Shown here: one piece after another, positions 18,216 to 26,638 of the stretch
Position numbering within the stretch: the first letter of the stretch is position 1
Layout: each line of letters starts with the position of its first letter
DNA from: Streptomyces sp.
Lineage (GTDB): Bacteria; Actinomycetota; Actinomycetes; Streptomycetales; Streptomycetaceae
Length of the DNA: 64,000 nt
Direction of reading: 5' to 3'
NCBI RefSeq assembly: GCF_019510245.1
Contig: NZ_JAEKKT010000127.1
Location: 62,001-126,000, forward strand
Translations under genes and position numbers: made by a program
The notes under the pieces: model-generated
Database searches by the model: none
What the model saw: only the letters and a program-made list of their open reading frames with translations
Told to the model about the DNA's origin: nothing

Positions 18216-19463
18216 TTGATCACGGTACGTAAGCGAACCACCGGGCTGATGGCTACGGCCGGCGTACTGGGCGGTGTGCTCGCGCTCACGGTCCTCGGCG
18301 GCACCAGCAACGCTGCCACCACCAGCGGGAACGGCACCGGGAGTCAGCCGAAACCGCAGGCGCAGGCGCAGGCAGGTCGGGCGGGCACCCAGGACGCTTC
18401 CGACGCCCGAATAAAGATCACGCCCAGGCAGGGCGCCTACAGCGTCGCAATCAACGGCCCTGTCGGAGTCACCGTCAGCAACGGGAAGCTCACCAAGGTG
18501 ACCATGACAGTCGTCGCGACCGGTACCGAGATTCCCGGCATCCTGTCCGCGGACGGCACGTCCTGGAAGCCGAACGGCCCGCTGGAGCGGGCCACCCGAT
18601 ACCAGATCGCCGCAGAGGCCGAGGACGCCAAGAGCCGCTCCGTCACCGGGAACGCCACGATCACCACGGTCTCCCCGGCCAACGACTTCCTCGGGCACCT
18701 CTCCCCCGAGGACGGCTCGACCGTCGGGGTGGGCATGCCCGTGACGGTCGGCTTCGACAAGGCGATCGGCGACAAGGCCGCCGTGCAGTCGGAGATCCAG
18801 GTCAGCTCCAGCAGCGGGCAGCGGGTCGTCGGCCACTGGCTCAACGACACCCGCCTGGACTTCCGCCCCGAGAGCTACTGGAAGCCCGGCTCCACCGTCA
18901 CGGTCAAGCTCACCCGAAACGGCATCCAGAAGACGGTCACGTTCCGCATCGGCCGGAGCCAGATCAGCACCGTGGACGCCAGGACCAAGCAGATGACCGT
19001 CGTACGGGACGGCAAGACGATCGAGACCATCCCGATCTCGTCCGGCAGCTCGGAGCACCCGACGCACAACGGCACGATGGTCATCTCGGAGAAGTTCACG
19101 CAGACCCACATGAACGGTGCGACCGTCGGCCTGACGAAGGACGGCAAGCCCGCGTACGACATCGACGACGTACCGCACGCCATGCGCCTGACCGCCTCGG
19201 GCACGTTCATCCACGGCAACTACTGGGGTGCCGACTCGATCTTCGGCAAGGTCAACACCAGCCACGGCTGCGTGGGGCTCAACGACGTCAAGGGCGGCGG
19301 CGACGGCAGGCAGCCCGCCGCATGGTTCTTCGAGAACTCGATGATCGGTGACGTCGTGATCGTCAAGAACTCCGCGGACAAGACCGCACTCGCCCCCGAC
19401 AACGGGTTCAGCGACTGGAACATGCCGTGGACCGAGTGGGTCTCGGGCAGCGCGACCGGCTGA
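18216..19463 (+). CDS. Secreted L,D-transpeptidase with Ig-like domains (YkuD family)
   Basis: A 415-residue exported cell-wall enzyme. A Sec-type signal (hydrophobic residues about 11-30, ending SNAATT) has no lipobox cysteine. Two Ig-like domains follow (about 60-150 and 155-245), then the YkuD domain (about 250-390) with catalytic HGNYWG and SHGCVGL. It cross-links peptidoglycan through 3-3 bonds. The TTG at 18216 is preferred because GGGAGAAG lies just upstream; an ATG at 18249 would cut into the signal peptide. A strong hairpin follows the gene. Confidence 0.93.
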   Translation: MITVRKRTTGLMATAGVLGGVLALTVLGGTSNAATTSGNGTGSQPKPQAQAQAGRAGTQDASDARIKITPRQGAYSVAINGPVGVTVSNGKLTKVTMTVVATGTEIPGILSADGTSWKPNGPLERATRYQIAAEAEDAKSRSVTGNATITTVSPANDFLGHLSPEDGSTVGVGMPVTVGFDKAIGDKAAVQSEIQVSSSSGQRVVGHWLNDTRLDFRPESYWKPGSTVTVKLTRNGIQKTVTFRIGRSQISTVDARTKQMTVVRDGKTIETIPISSGSSEHPTHNGTMVISEKFTQTHMNGATVGLTKDGKPAYDIDDVPHAMRLTASGTFIHGNYWGADSIFGKVNTSHGCVGLNDVKGGGDGRQPAAWFFENSMIGDVVIVKNSADKTALAPDNGFSDWNMPWTEWVSGSATG

Positions 19464-19499
19464 CGGATCCCCCGACACGCATCAGGGGTGCAGACCCCC

Positions 19500-19527
19500 G
19501 TTCGGGCGCGGCCGTCCGCGCCCGAAC
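19500..19527 (+). terminator. Perfect 12-bp hairpin after the L,D-transpeptidase gene
   Basis: GTTCGGGCGCGG-ccgt-CCGCGCCCGAAC is a perfect 12-bp stem with a 4-base loop, 36 bp after the stop codon. No T-run follows. It is the typical form of a streptomycete terminator. Confidence 0.75.
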
Positions 19528-19688
19528 GCCGGCGACGCACAGCGCCTCGTCACTCACCTGGAAAGAGTAATCACGGTCCGTCAACCCCTTGTCCCCGTTG
19601 GCCCGTCCCCCGTTCGGAGTTGCGTCCGCACGGGGGACATGAGGCCGTGGGAGTCGTGTCCTGCCGGATCTCACCCTCAGGAGGAGAC

Positions 19689-20027
19689 ATGGGCACGAGG
19701 AACAACGGCCAGCCGGCCGACAAGCTGAACGTCGTCTTCACCGTCCGAGTGATCGAGGGCGGTGAGCAGGGATTCCTGGATGTGTACGACCAGCTCCGCA
19801 CGTCCGTCGCCCGGACCCCCGGCCACATCGTCGAGAGGCTGGGAGCGCCCGTGGACGACTCCCGGCAGTGGGTCATCACCAGCGAGTGGCAGACGGCCGA
19901 GCACTTCTTCGCCTGGCAGCAGAGCGCGGAGCACCGCGCGCTGGTGGCCCCGCTGCGCCAGTGGGTCGACTCGACGCAGTCGCTGCGGTTCCGAGTCGTG
20001 AAGGAGACCACGGGGGTGACGTCATGA
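19689..20027 (+). CDS. Antibiotic-biosynthesis-monooxygenase (ABM) fold protein
   Basis: A 112-residue ferredoxin-like small protein of the ABM type, with elements NVVFTVRVIEGGEQGFLDVY, SEWQTAEHFFAWQQS and SLRFRVVKE. Members are cofactor-free monooxygenases or cyclases, often acting on aromatic or polyketide substrates. The ATG at 19689 follows AGGAGGAGAC. Its stop overlaps the start of the next gene (ATGA), making it the first gene of a four-gene operon that ends with a P450. Activity is inferred from the fold; small proteins of this type can also be haem-degrading or of unknown role. Confidence 0.85.
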   Translation: MGTRNNGQPADKLNVVFTVRVIEGGEQGFLDVYDQLRTSVARTPGHIVERLGAPVDDSRQWVITSEWQTAEHFFAWQQSAEHRALVAPLRQWVDSTQSLRFRVVKETTGVTS

Positions 20028-20911
20028 CGCGCGCCACGAACGGCCCCGTCGCCGTACTCGGGCTCGGCACGATGGGCTCCGGCCTGGCCGCCCGCCTCCT
20101 CGACCGGGGAATGCGGGTCCGGGTCTGGAACCGCACCCGGGAGCGGGCCGAACCGCTTGCCGAGGCAGGCGCCGTCGTCGCCCCACACCCCGCCGACGCC
20201 GTCGCGGGCACGAGTGCCGCCGTCTGCGTCGTCGCCGACGGCGATGCCCTCGGCTCCGTGCTGCACGGACCCGACGGCATCCTGTCCAAGGGCTCCTACC
20301 CGGGTGTCCTCGTCTGCGCCAGCACCGTCTCTCCCGAAGAGGTCATCCAGATCGCCGGGGACATCCCGTCGGTCGTGGACGTGGGCATGCTCGGCAACCG
20401 CGACCATGCCCGTGACGGCGAGCTCCGGCTCTTCGTCGGCGGCGAGGAGCGGGCGTTCAGCGCCTGCCGCCCGCTGCTGGAGGCGCTGGGCAAGGAGGTC
20501 GTCCATCTGGGCGCACTCGGTTCCGGCATGCGGATGAAACTGTGCCTCAACGTCCTGATGGGCATCGAGGTGCAGGCCCTGGCCGAGGTCAGCGAACTGG
20601 CGACCGCCTGCGGCCTCGACCGTCAGGCGGTCCTCAAGACCATCGCGGGCAGCGGTTTCGCCTCTCCGGTCATGGCGTTCAAGTCGAGACGCCTGGGTTC
20701 CGGCCGCTTCGAGGAGCCGGACTTCCGGCTGCGGCTGATGGCGAAAGACCTCATGCTCGCTACCAAACAGGCGGCCGCAGTGGGCCTGAGTCTGCCGCTG
20801 GCGACCGCCGCGGCAGAGACCCACGTCCGTGCCACCGAGCAGGGACTGGGCGACCAGGACTGTGCAGCGGTCACCCGCGCACTCACACCGAAACCGGGCA
20901 GCGACACGTGA
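20024..20911 (+). CDS. NAD(P)-binding beta-hydroxyacid dehydrogenase / imine-reductase-type enzyme
   Basis: A 295-residue member of the 3-hydroxyisobutyrate dehydrogenase superfamily. The N-terminal Rossmann motif is VAVLGLGTMGSGLAARLL and the basic patch RVWNRTRERAE favours NADP. The second, all-helical domain has GSGMRMKLCLNVLMG, where the family's catalytic Lys aligns with MKLCLN. It reduces or oxidises a beta-hydroxy acid or a related carbonyl or imine. It overlaps the genes on both sides by 4 bp, so it is translationally coupled within the operon. The substrate is unknown. Confidence 0.88.
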   Translation: MTRATNGPVAVLGLGTMGSGLAARLLDRGMRVRVWNRTRERAEPLAEAGAVVAPHPADAVAGTSAAVCVVADGDALGSVLHGPDGILSKGSYPGVLVCASTVSPEEVIQIAGDIPSVVDVGMLGNRDHARDGELRLFVGGEERAFSACRPLLEALGKEVVHLGALGSGMRMKLCLNVLMGIEVQALAEVSELATACGLDRQAVLKTIAGSGFASPVMAFKSRRLGSGRFEEPDFRLRLMAKDLMLATKQAAAVGLSLPLATAAAETHVRATEQGLGDQDCAAVTRALTPKPGSDT

Positions 20912-21891
20912 TCATCGACATCCACGGGCATCTCTCCCCGCCGGAGGCGGCCGAACGCTTCCCCATGCCTCCGAGCCTGACCGACGTCGACGGCATGCTC
21001 GCCGCTCGCGCCGAGGCCGGCATCGACCTCACCATCATCGGCAGCCCCGTCGGCGCCGGAGCGATGGCGCGGGTACCGGGCGTGGACAACTACGCGCAAC
21101 CACGAGACCGGCTGCGCGGATTCCACGCCTGGATGTCGGGGCTGATCGCCAGGTACCCCGACCGGTTGCGCGGCTATGTGTACGCCAACCCGTTCGGCGA
21201 CGACGATCACCTCGAAGGGGTGCGGGAGACCCTGGCGGACCCGGCCTTCGTCGGTCTGATCACCACGTCCAGCGTCCACGGGGAGCTGCTCGGCTCCCCG
21301 CGCGCCGACTCGTTCTTCGCGCTGGCCGCGGAGGCGGGCGTACCCGTCCTGGTGCATGCCCCGGCCGAACCGGTAGGCACGGAACGGGTCGACGAGATGG
21401 GCTTCGTCGAGCAGATCGGCCGGTTCGGCGACGTCACCATGGGCATGGCCATGATCGCCTTCGCGGGGTGGCTGGACAAGTACCCGGATCTGCGGCTGAT
21501 CGGCGCGACCGGCGGCGGCGCGATGGCGCTGCTGCCGGAGCGTCTGCAGACGGCGGCGCGCCCCCGGCACTGGGCCGGGGGCGCGCCGCCCTCCGGCCGG
21601 CCCGGGGCGGCCCCGAACCAGTCGGCGGACCGGGGACCGGCGGTCGACCCGGCAGCGGCGCTGCAGCGCATGTACGTCGACACGAGCCCGGTCAGTCCGG
21701 CGCATCTGAGCCTGAACGCGGAGGTGCTGGGGCCCGAGCGGATGCTGTTCGGTACTGACTCACCACCGCTGGCCGTGCCGCTGGAGGAGCAGATCCGCAT
21801 GATCGAGAAGCTGCCGGTCGACAGGGCGTCGCAGCAGCTCATCCTCGGTGGCAACGCCGAGGCCCTCTTCGACCTCAGGAGTCGTCCGTGA
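20908..21891 (+). CDS. Amidohydrolase-2 family (ACMSD-like) protein with altered metal site
   Basis: A 327-residue TIM-barrel protein of the decarboxylase/hydrolase branch related to aminocarboxymuconate-semialdehyde decarboxylase. It keeps the first metal motif (DIHGHL), a mid-barrel histidine (VLVHAPAEP) and the late aspartate (FGTDSPP). The normally conserved histidine of the LAHGGG motif is replaced by Thr (IGATGGGAMALL). Right after it comes a low-complexity stretch (about residues 220-250) whose DNA forms a perfect 17-bp stem-loop. The start is a GTG overlapping the previous stop, and the end overlaps the P450. Catalysis may be altered or lost. Confidence 0.85.
   Translation: MIIDIHGHLSPPEAAERFPMPPSLTDVDGMLAARAEAGIDLTIIGSPVGAGAMARVPGVDNYAQPRDRLRGFHAWMSGLIARYPDRLRGYVYANPFGDDDHLEGVRETLADPAFVGLITTSSVHGELLGSPRADSFFALAAEAGVPVLVHAPAEPVGTERVDEMGFVEQIGRFGDVTMGMAMIAFAGWLDKYPDLRLIGATGGGAMALLPERLQTAARPRHWAGGAPPSGRPGAAPNQSADRGPAVDPAAALQRMYVDTSPVSPAHLSLNAEVLGPERMLFGTDSPPLAVPLEEQIRMIEKLPVDRASQQLILGGNAEALFDLRSRP
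21552..21590. repeat. Perfect 17-bp stem-loop inside the amidohydrolase gene
   Basis: Arms at 21552-21568 and 21574-21590 are perfectly complementary, all G/C, with a 5-base loop (ACTGG). It lies in frame and codes for a low-complexity insertion directly after the place where the family's HGGG motif should be. It could be a small palindromic insertion element or an accident of composition. Confidence 0.75.
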
Positions 21892-23129
21892 CCACCACGC
21901 AAGAGGCCGTCGCCGCGGCCGAACGCTGCACCCCGGAGTTCCGGCGGGACCCCCACACGGTCTACGGCCATCTCCGCGACGCGGCCCCGGTCTGCCCCAT
22001 GAGACCGCCGCACGGCAACGAGACGTACCTGATCACCCGGTACGAGGACGCGCGGGCCGCCCTGGCGGATCCGCGGTTGAGCAAGGACATGTACGGGGCC
22101 ATGGACGCCTACCGGAGGATCTTCGGTGACTCGTCCGTCGCGCTGGACGACAACATGCTCAACTCCGACGCGCCCAAGCACACGCGGCTGCGCAGGCTGG
22201 TCAGCTCCGCGTTCACCCCGCGGCGGGTGGAGGCTCTGCGGCCGAAGATCCAGGACGTCGTCCGGAGCCTGCTCGACCAGTGCCCGGCCCGGGAGCCCTT
22301 CGACCTGTTGCCCGCCTTCGCGTTCCCGCTGCCGATCATCGTGATCTGCGATCTGCTCGGGGTACCGCCCCAGGAGCGGTCGCGGATGCAGAACCTGTCC
22401 TCCACGGTGGCTCAGAGCGGCTTCGACGAGGAGGCCAAGCGGGCCCAGCAGAAGGCGGAGGAGGATCTGCACGCGTACTTCTGCGATCTCATCGCCGCAA
22501 AGCGGAGGCGTCCGGGTGACGATCTCCTGAGCGCGCTCACCGCGGTCCGGGACGATGACGGCGGCCTGACCGAGAACGAGCTGGTGTCCACGGCGTTCCT
22601 GCTGATGTTCGCGGGTCACAAGACGACCGCGTACCTGATCGGCAACGCCGTGCAGCACCTCCTGTCCCATCCCGAGCAGCTGCGCGCGGTGCGGGAGAAC
22701 GGGGAGCTGATGCGTGCCGCGGTCGAGGAACTGGTGCGCTACGACGGCTCCGTGGAGAGCGGGACGTTCCGTTACGCGACCGAGGACGTGGAGTACAGCG
22801 GGACCCGGATTCCCAAGGGCGCCCTGGTCCAGGTCGCGCTCAGTTCGGCCAACCGCGATCCGCGGAAGTTCGACGCCCCGGACGAGTTGAACGTGCTGCG
22901 TCCGGGCGGTGCGCAGGACGCGCATCTGGGGTTCGGGCACGGCAGCCACTACTGCCTGGGAGCCCCGCTGGCCCGGCTGGTGACGCAGCTGGCGCTCACC
23001 GCCCTGTTGGACCGGTTCCCGAGGATGACCTTGGCCGACCCTCGGGCCGAAGCCCGGTGGCTGGAGGTTCCCTTCCCGGCCTTCCGCGGCCTCGCGGAGC
23101 TTCCGGTCGTGCTCGATCCCGCAGGGTGA
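21888..23129 (+). CDS. Cytochrome P450 (bacterial class)
   Basis: A 413-residue soluble P450 and last gene of the overlapping operon. It starts at a GTG overlapping the amidohydrolase stop. The I-helix motif is MFAGHKTT (Lys in place of the common Glu), the ExxR motif is EELVRY, and the haem loop is FGHGSHYCLG with the cysteine near residue 356. It is likely a tailoring hydroxylase or coupling enzyme acting on the product of the preceding enzymes. No redox partner is encoded nearby. A perfect hairpin at 23196-23233 follows. Confidence 0.93.
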   Translation: MTTTQEAVAAAERCTPEFRRDPHTVYGHLRDAAPVCPMRPPHGNETYLITRYEDARAALADPRLSKDMYGAMDAYRRIFGDSSVALDDNMLNSDAPKHTRLRRLVSSAFTPRRVEALRPKIQDVVRSLLDQCPAREPFDLLPAFAFPLPIIVICDLLGVPPQERSRMQNLSSTVAQSGFDEEAKRAQQKAEEDLHAYFCDLIAAKRRRPGDDLLSALTAVRDDDGGLTENELVSTAFLLMFAGHKTTAYLIGNAVQHLLSHPEQLRAVRENGELMRAAVEELVRYDGSVESGTFRYATEDVEYSGTRIPKGALVQVALSSANRDPRKFDAPDELNVLRPGGAQDAHLGFGHGSHYCLGAPLARLVTQLALTALLDRFPRMTLADPRAEARWLEVPFPAFRGLAELPVVLDPAG

Positions 23130-23195
23130 ACCATCCCTCCCGGACGGCCGGGCGTCAGCGGTGGCAACCGCGCCTTTACCGCAGCGTGGCTGCGC

Positions 23196-23233
23196 CCGGA
23201 CAGGTACCGCCGCGTCATCGGGTACCTGTCCGG
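23196..23233 (+). terminator. Perfect 13-bp hairpin closing the four-gene operon
   Basis: CCGGACAGGTACC at 23196-23208 and GGTACCTGTCCGG at 23221-23233 are perfect inverted repeats with a 12-base loop, 66 bp after the P450 stop. It marks the end of the operon beginning at 19689. Confidence 0.7.
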
Positions 23234-23402
23234 CTTCACGTAGCGGTTCAGTCGCCGAATTCGCCGGTCGTCCGACGGAGCCCGGCGGCTGGACCGACGC
23301 GCGATGCGTGAAGTGACGTGATGGTCACAAGGCGCATCCTGCCGGGTGATATTGGGCAGATAACTCGGTCGCATCAACCCTGACATCAGGAGCGTCAAGG
23401 CC

Positions 23403-24810
23403 GTGACCACCTCACCCGTGACACCTGCCCCTGTCCCGACCGCCCCCGGCGGGCTCCCGCTGATCGGGCACGCCCATCATCTGGCACGGGCCCCGCTGCC
23501 GTTCATCACCTCGCTTCGCGGCCAGGGCAGCGTCGTCCGCATACGTCTGGGCCCGACCCCGGCATACGTGGTCACCGACCCTGTGCTCACCCGCACCGTA
23601 CTGGTCACCGAGGCGGCGCACTTCGCGAAGGGCGGAAAGGTCTTCGACGTCCTGAGGGGTGTCTTCGGCGACGGCCTGGCCACCATCGCCGACGGCGACA
23701 CCCACCTGCGCAACCGCCGCCTGATGCAGCCCATGTTCAACAAGGCCCATATCACCACCCGCGGCAACGCCATGATCGACCAAGTCAGGCCCATGGTCGG
23801 TGCATGGCAAGAGGATCAACTCCGCGACGTGTTCGCGGACATGAACGACGTCACGCTCGCCGCCTTCCTCGTCGCTCTCTTCGGCATGGATCTACCCGCG
23901 AACCTGCAGAGGGAGTTCACCGTCCTCATGCCCGTCATCACGAAGGGGGCGATCCGGCAGATCCTCCTGCCCCCCTGGGTGACCCGGCTCCCGCTGCCCG
24001 CGAACCGCACCTACCTCCGTCGGGTCGCCCGGTTGCGCGCCCTCATCGACCAGGCCATCGACCATCACTCCACCCGGTCGGCGGGCCCACCCCCCCGCCA
24101 TCGCCCACGATCCGGCCGAAGCTGCAGGATGCCCCCACAAGGCCGCCGCCGGCAACGAAGAGACCGGGTTGTTCGAAACGCTGTCGGCAGCCGGGGATCA
24201 GTTCACCCGCAGGCAGCTCCAGGATGAAGCCATCACCCTGATGAACGCGGCGATCGAGACCACGGCCACCACCCTCGCCTGGACCTTGTACGAGCTCACC
24301 CGACACCCCGAGATCGAACAGCGTCTGCGCGCCGAACTCGCCGCCGTCTGCAACGGCCGGCCCTTGCGCCAGGAAGACCTCGACCGGCTCCCGTATGTTC
24401 GGCAGGTCCTACAGGAAGCCGTCCGCAAGTACGGGCCGGCCTGGATGGTGACCCGAACCGCCACCCGGGACCTCGACCTCGGCGGACACCACATCCCGCA
24501 GGGCGCCGACATCGTGTGGAGCCCCTACCTCCACCAGAACGACCCCGCCCACTTCCCCGAACCGGCCACCTTCGACCCCGACCGCTGGCCCCCCGATCGC
24601 GTACCCACAACCCGCGATTCCCTCTTCGCCTTCGGAGACGGCCGCCGCAAGTGCATCGGAGAGAACTTCGCCTGGACCGAAATGCAGATCATCCTGGCGA
24701 CCATCCTGCAGACCTGGCCCCGTCTCCGCCTCGGCTCCCGCCCTCCCCGCCCTCAGACGGCCATCACCGTCAAGCCGGACAAACTGGCCATTGCCTTCGG
24801 AACCTCTTGA
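23403..24810 (+). pseudogene. Cytochrome P450 (terpene-oxidase-like) broken by a frameshift
   Basis: Two frames together make one complete P450 of about 468 residues. The N-terminal half (GTG at 23403, AGGAG upstream) reads PLIGHAHHL, DPVLTRTVLV and RNRRLMQPMF. The C-terminal half, in another frame, has the I-helix region (MNAAIETTATTLAW), ExxR (EAVRKY) and haem loop FAFGDGRRKCIGENFAW. The layout resembles pentalenene-oxidase (PtlI) type enzymes rather than the two other P450s here. The frame changes in a C7 tract at about 24091-24097; removing one base restores it. The product is non-functional as written unless this is a sequencing error or slippage occurs. Confidence 0.85.
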
Positions 24811-24956
24811 TCGCCAGTCGCTCACCCGACCCACCGGCCACAAGGGTGATCACATCACTCGGCAGCGTCCGCGACGTGCTCGCCGGCGCCGGCCCCCAGG
24901 ACAGGGCGGACGTCTACCAGGACCTTGGACCAGCTCACCTACCACCCCGGAAACAG

Positions 24957-24999
24957 CTTGTGCGAGCCAGGGCATTGAGGCTGCCCTGGCTCGCACAAG
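24957..24999 (-). terminator. Perfect 18-bp hairpin downstream of tRNA-Leu
   Basis: Arms at 24957-24974 and 24982-24999 are perfect 18-bp inverted repeats around a 7-base loop. Read leftward, the stem begins 12 bases after the encoded CCA of the tRNA and is followed by CTGTTT, a weak U-tract. It is a strong intrinsic terminator for the tRNA and could also stop rightward transcription from the P450 side. Confidence 0.85.
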
Positions 25000-25011
25000 T
25001 TGGGGTTTCAT

Positions 25012-25099
25012 TGGTGTCCGAGGGGGGACTTGAACCCCCACGCCCGATAAAGGGCACTAGCACCTCAAGCTAGCGCGTCTGCCATTCCGCCACCCGGAC
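25012..25099 (-). tRNA. tRNA-Leu (anticodon GAG), CCA encoded
   Basis: The leftward transcript starts GTCCGGGTGGCGGAATGGCA. The acceptor stem (GTCCGGG with CTCGGAC, one G-U) closes. The anticodon stem CTAGC/GCTAG encloses TTGAGGT, giving anticodon GAG, which reads CUC and CUU leucine codons. A long variable arm (class II) and a T-arm (GGGGG TTCAAGT CCCCC) are present, followed by discriminator A and an encoded CCA. An intrinsic terminator lies directly downstream. No integrated element abuts its 3' end. Confidence 0.96.
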
Positions 25100-25236
25100 C
25101 AGGTGTCTGCCGCCTGACCGGGGGTGTTCCCCGCGGCGACATGGACAACAATACCAAGCTTTCGGAGTGCCTTTCACCTGCGTTTCCGTCGACATACCCG
25201 CAGGTGGGCGCCGTCTCACCGTGCGTACCGGGGCCG

Positions 25237-25662
25237 CTACCGATCGGGCAGCAGCGCACGCAGAGCCCGGACGAGGGTCGCGGCCGTCGCGTCGTCCAGC
25301 GGTGCGAGGAAGCGGCGCTCGGCGGCCCGCCGCGCCTCCTCCGCGCGCCCCATCCGCTCACGCCCGGCCTCGGTCAGCTCCACGATGTTGCGCCGCCGGT
25401 CCTGCGGGCTGCGCCGGCGCTCGACCAGCCCGCGCCGCTCCAGCCCGTCCACGAGCGCGACCATCGTCGTCCGGTCCACCCCCATCCGCCCCGCCACCTC
25501 GATCTGCGACAGCGGCTCGGGCCCGGCGAGCGCCACCAGCACCGCCAGGTCATGCCCGTCCATGCCATAGGGCGCGAGAGCCTCGGCCGATGTCCGCGCC
25601 AGCTCGGCCTGGACGTGCTTGAGCAGATAGCCCAGCCGGGATTCGAGGGGGTCACTGACCAT
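25237..25662 (-). CDS. MarR-family transcriptional regulator
   Basis: A 141-residue winged-helix repressor. The recognition region is LSQIEVAGRMGVDRTTMVAL, and the wing is RRGLVERRRSPQDRRRNIVE, typical of MarR. The ATG at 25662 is preceded by TATCGT with a 7-base gap, so the mRNA is probably leaderless. It is divergent from an LLM oxidoreductase, and a 9-bp perfect inverted repeat lies between them. It likely represses both genes and is released by a small phenolic or oxidant ligand. Confidence 0.92.
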   Translation of the reverse strand: MVSDPLESRLGYLLKHVQAELARTSAEALAPYGMDGHDLAVLVALAGPEPLSQIEVAGRMGVDRTTMVALVDGLERRGLVERRRSPQDRRRNIVELTEAGRERMGRAEEARRAAERRFLAPLDDATAATLVRALRALLPDR

Positions 25663-25684
25663 GCGAGAGACGATATCGCGAATT

Positions 25685-25707
25685 GATCGTCAGCAAGACT
25701 GACGATC
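25685..25707. promoter_or_regulatory. MarR operator between divergent genes
   Basis: GATCGTCAG-caaga-CTGACGATC has perfect 9-bp arms and a 5-base spacer. It overlaps or abuts both leaderless promoters (TATCGT for the leftward gene, TACGCT for the rightward gene), so one bound dimer could shut off both. Confidence 0.75.
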
Positions 25708-25723
25708 TAATACGCTGACGGTC

Positions 25724-26638
25724 ATGACGACGACCGTGCGTTTCGGAATCAAGACCACGCCCATGCATGTCCCCTACAGCGACATCCGCCGCGTCTGGCA
25801 GGAGGCCGACGCCGTACCCGAGATCTCCGACGCCTGGCTCTGGGACCACCTGCTGCCCGTGGCGGGGCCGAAGGGCGGAGCCGTGCACGAGGGCTGGACG
25901 CTGCTCGCCGCACTGGCCGCGCAGACCGGGCGGCTGCGCCTCGGGCTGCTGGTGACCAGCAACCGGATCCGGCCGCCCGCGCTCCTCGGCAAGATGGCGT
26001 CCACGGTGGACGTGGTCTCGGACGGGCGGCTGGTCCTGGGTCTGGGCGTGGGCGGGACACACCAGCCGCCCGGGGCCGGCGGGATCCCCGGGGAGAACCC
26101 GGCGGTCGCGGAGTACGACGCGTACGGCCTCACCCTCGTGCCGCCGGCCGAGGGAATCGCCCGGCTGGAGGAGACGGTGCGGATCCTGAGACTGATGTGG
26201 ACCCGGGACGTCTTCGACTTCGAGGGCGAGTACTACCGGCTCACGGGGACGCGCAACGAACCCAAGCCGGTGCAGCGCCCGGGGCCCCCGCTGCTGATCG
26301 GCGGCTGGGGCACCCGCCTGCTGCGGCTGGTCGCCGAGCACGCCGACGCCTGGAACGTGCCGGGGCCGCCGCACAACACCGTGGAGTTCGTCGCCGAGCG
26401 GGCCAGGGTGCTGGACGCGCACTGCGCCGAACTGGGCCGGGATCCGGCGGAGATCATCCGTTCGGTCCAGGTCCTGGTGTCGTACGACGACCCGGCGGCG
26501 ACCCGTGCCACGGTCACCGCCCTGGTACGCGCCGGGATGAACCACATCGTGCTGAGCCTGCCACGCCCCTATCCGCAGGGCGTTGCCCGACGGCTCGCCG
26601 AGGAGGTGATCGCCCCCGTGCTAGCCGTCACGGCATGA
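25724..26638 (+). CDS. LLM-class F420-dependent oxidoreductase
   Basis: A 304-residue luciferase-like TIM-barrel flavin/F420 enzyme. Features are WDHLLPVAG after strand 2, RLRLGLLVTSNRIRPPALLGK, the glycine-rich VLGLGVGGTHQPPG, and PPLLIGGWGTRLLRLVAEHA. In actinomycetes this class commonly uses F420 to reduce or oxidise small organic molecules. The ATG at 25724 has TACGCT ending 7 bases upstream, so it is likely leaderless. Expression is probably controlled by the adjacent MarR protein. Its 3' end overlaps the aldehyde dehydrogenase tail-to-tail by 11 bp. Confidence 0.88.
   Translation: MTTTVRFGIKTTPMHVPYSDIRRVWQEADAVPEISDAWLWDHLLPVAGPKGGAVHEGWTLLAALAAQTGRLRLGLLVTSNRIRPPALLGKMASTVDVVSDGRLVLGLGVGGTHQPPGAGGIPGENPAVAEYDAYGLTLVPPAEGIARLEETVRILRLMWTRDVFDFEGEYYRLTGTRNEPKPVQRPGPPLLIGGWGTRLLRLVAEHADAWNVPGPPHNTVEFVAERARVLDAHCAELGRDPAEIIRSVQVLVSYDDPAATRATVTALVRAGMNHIVLSLPRPYPQGVARRLAEEVIAPVLAVTA

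Noticed and set aside
24169..24810. A separate short P450 gene
   Set aside because: It lacks the N-terminal half of a P450, and the missing half lies directly upstream in another frame. One frameshifted gene explains both pieces better.
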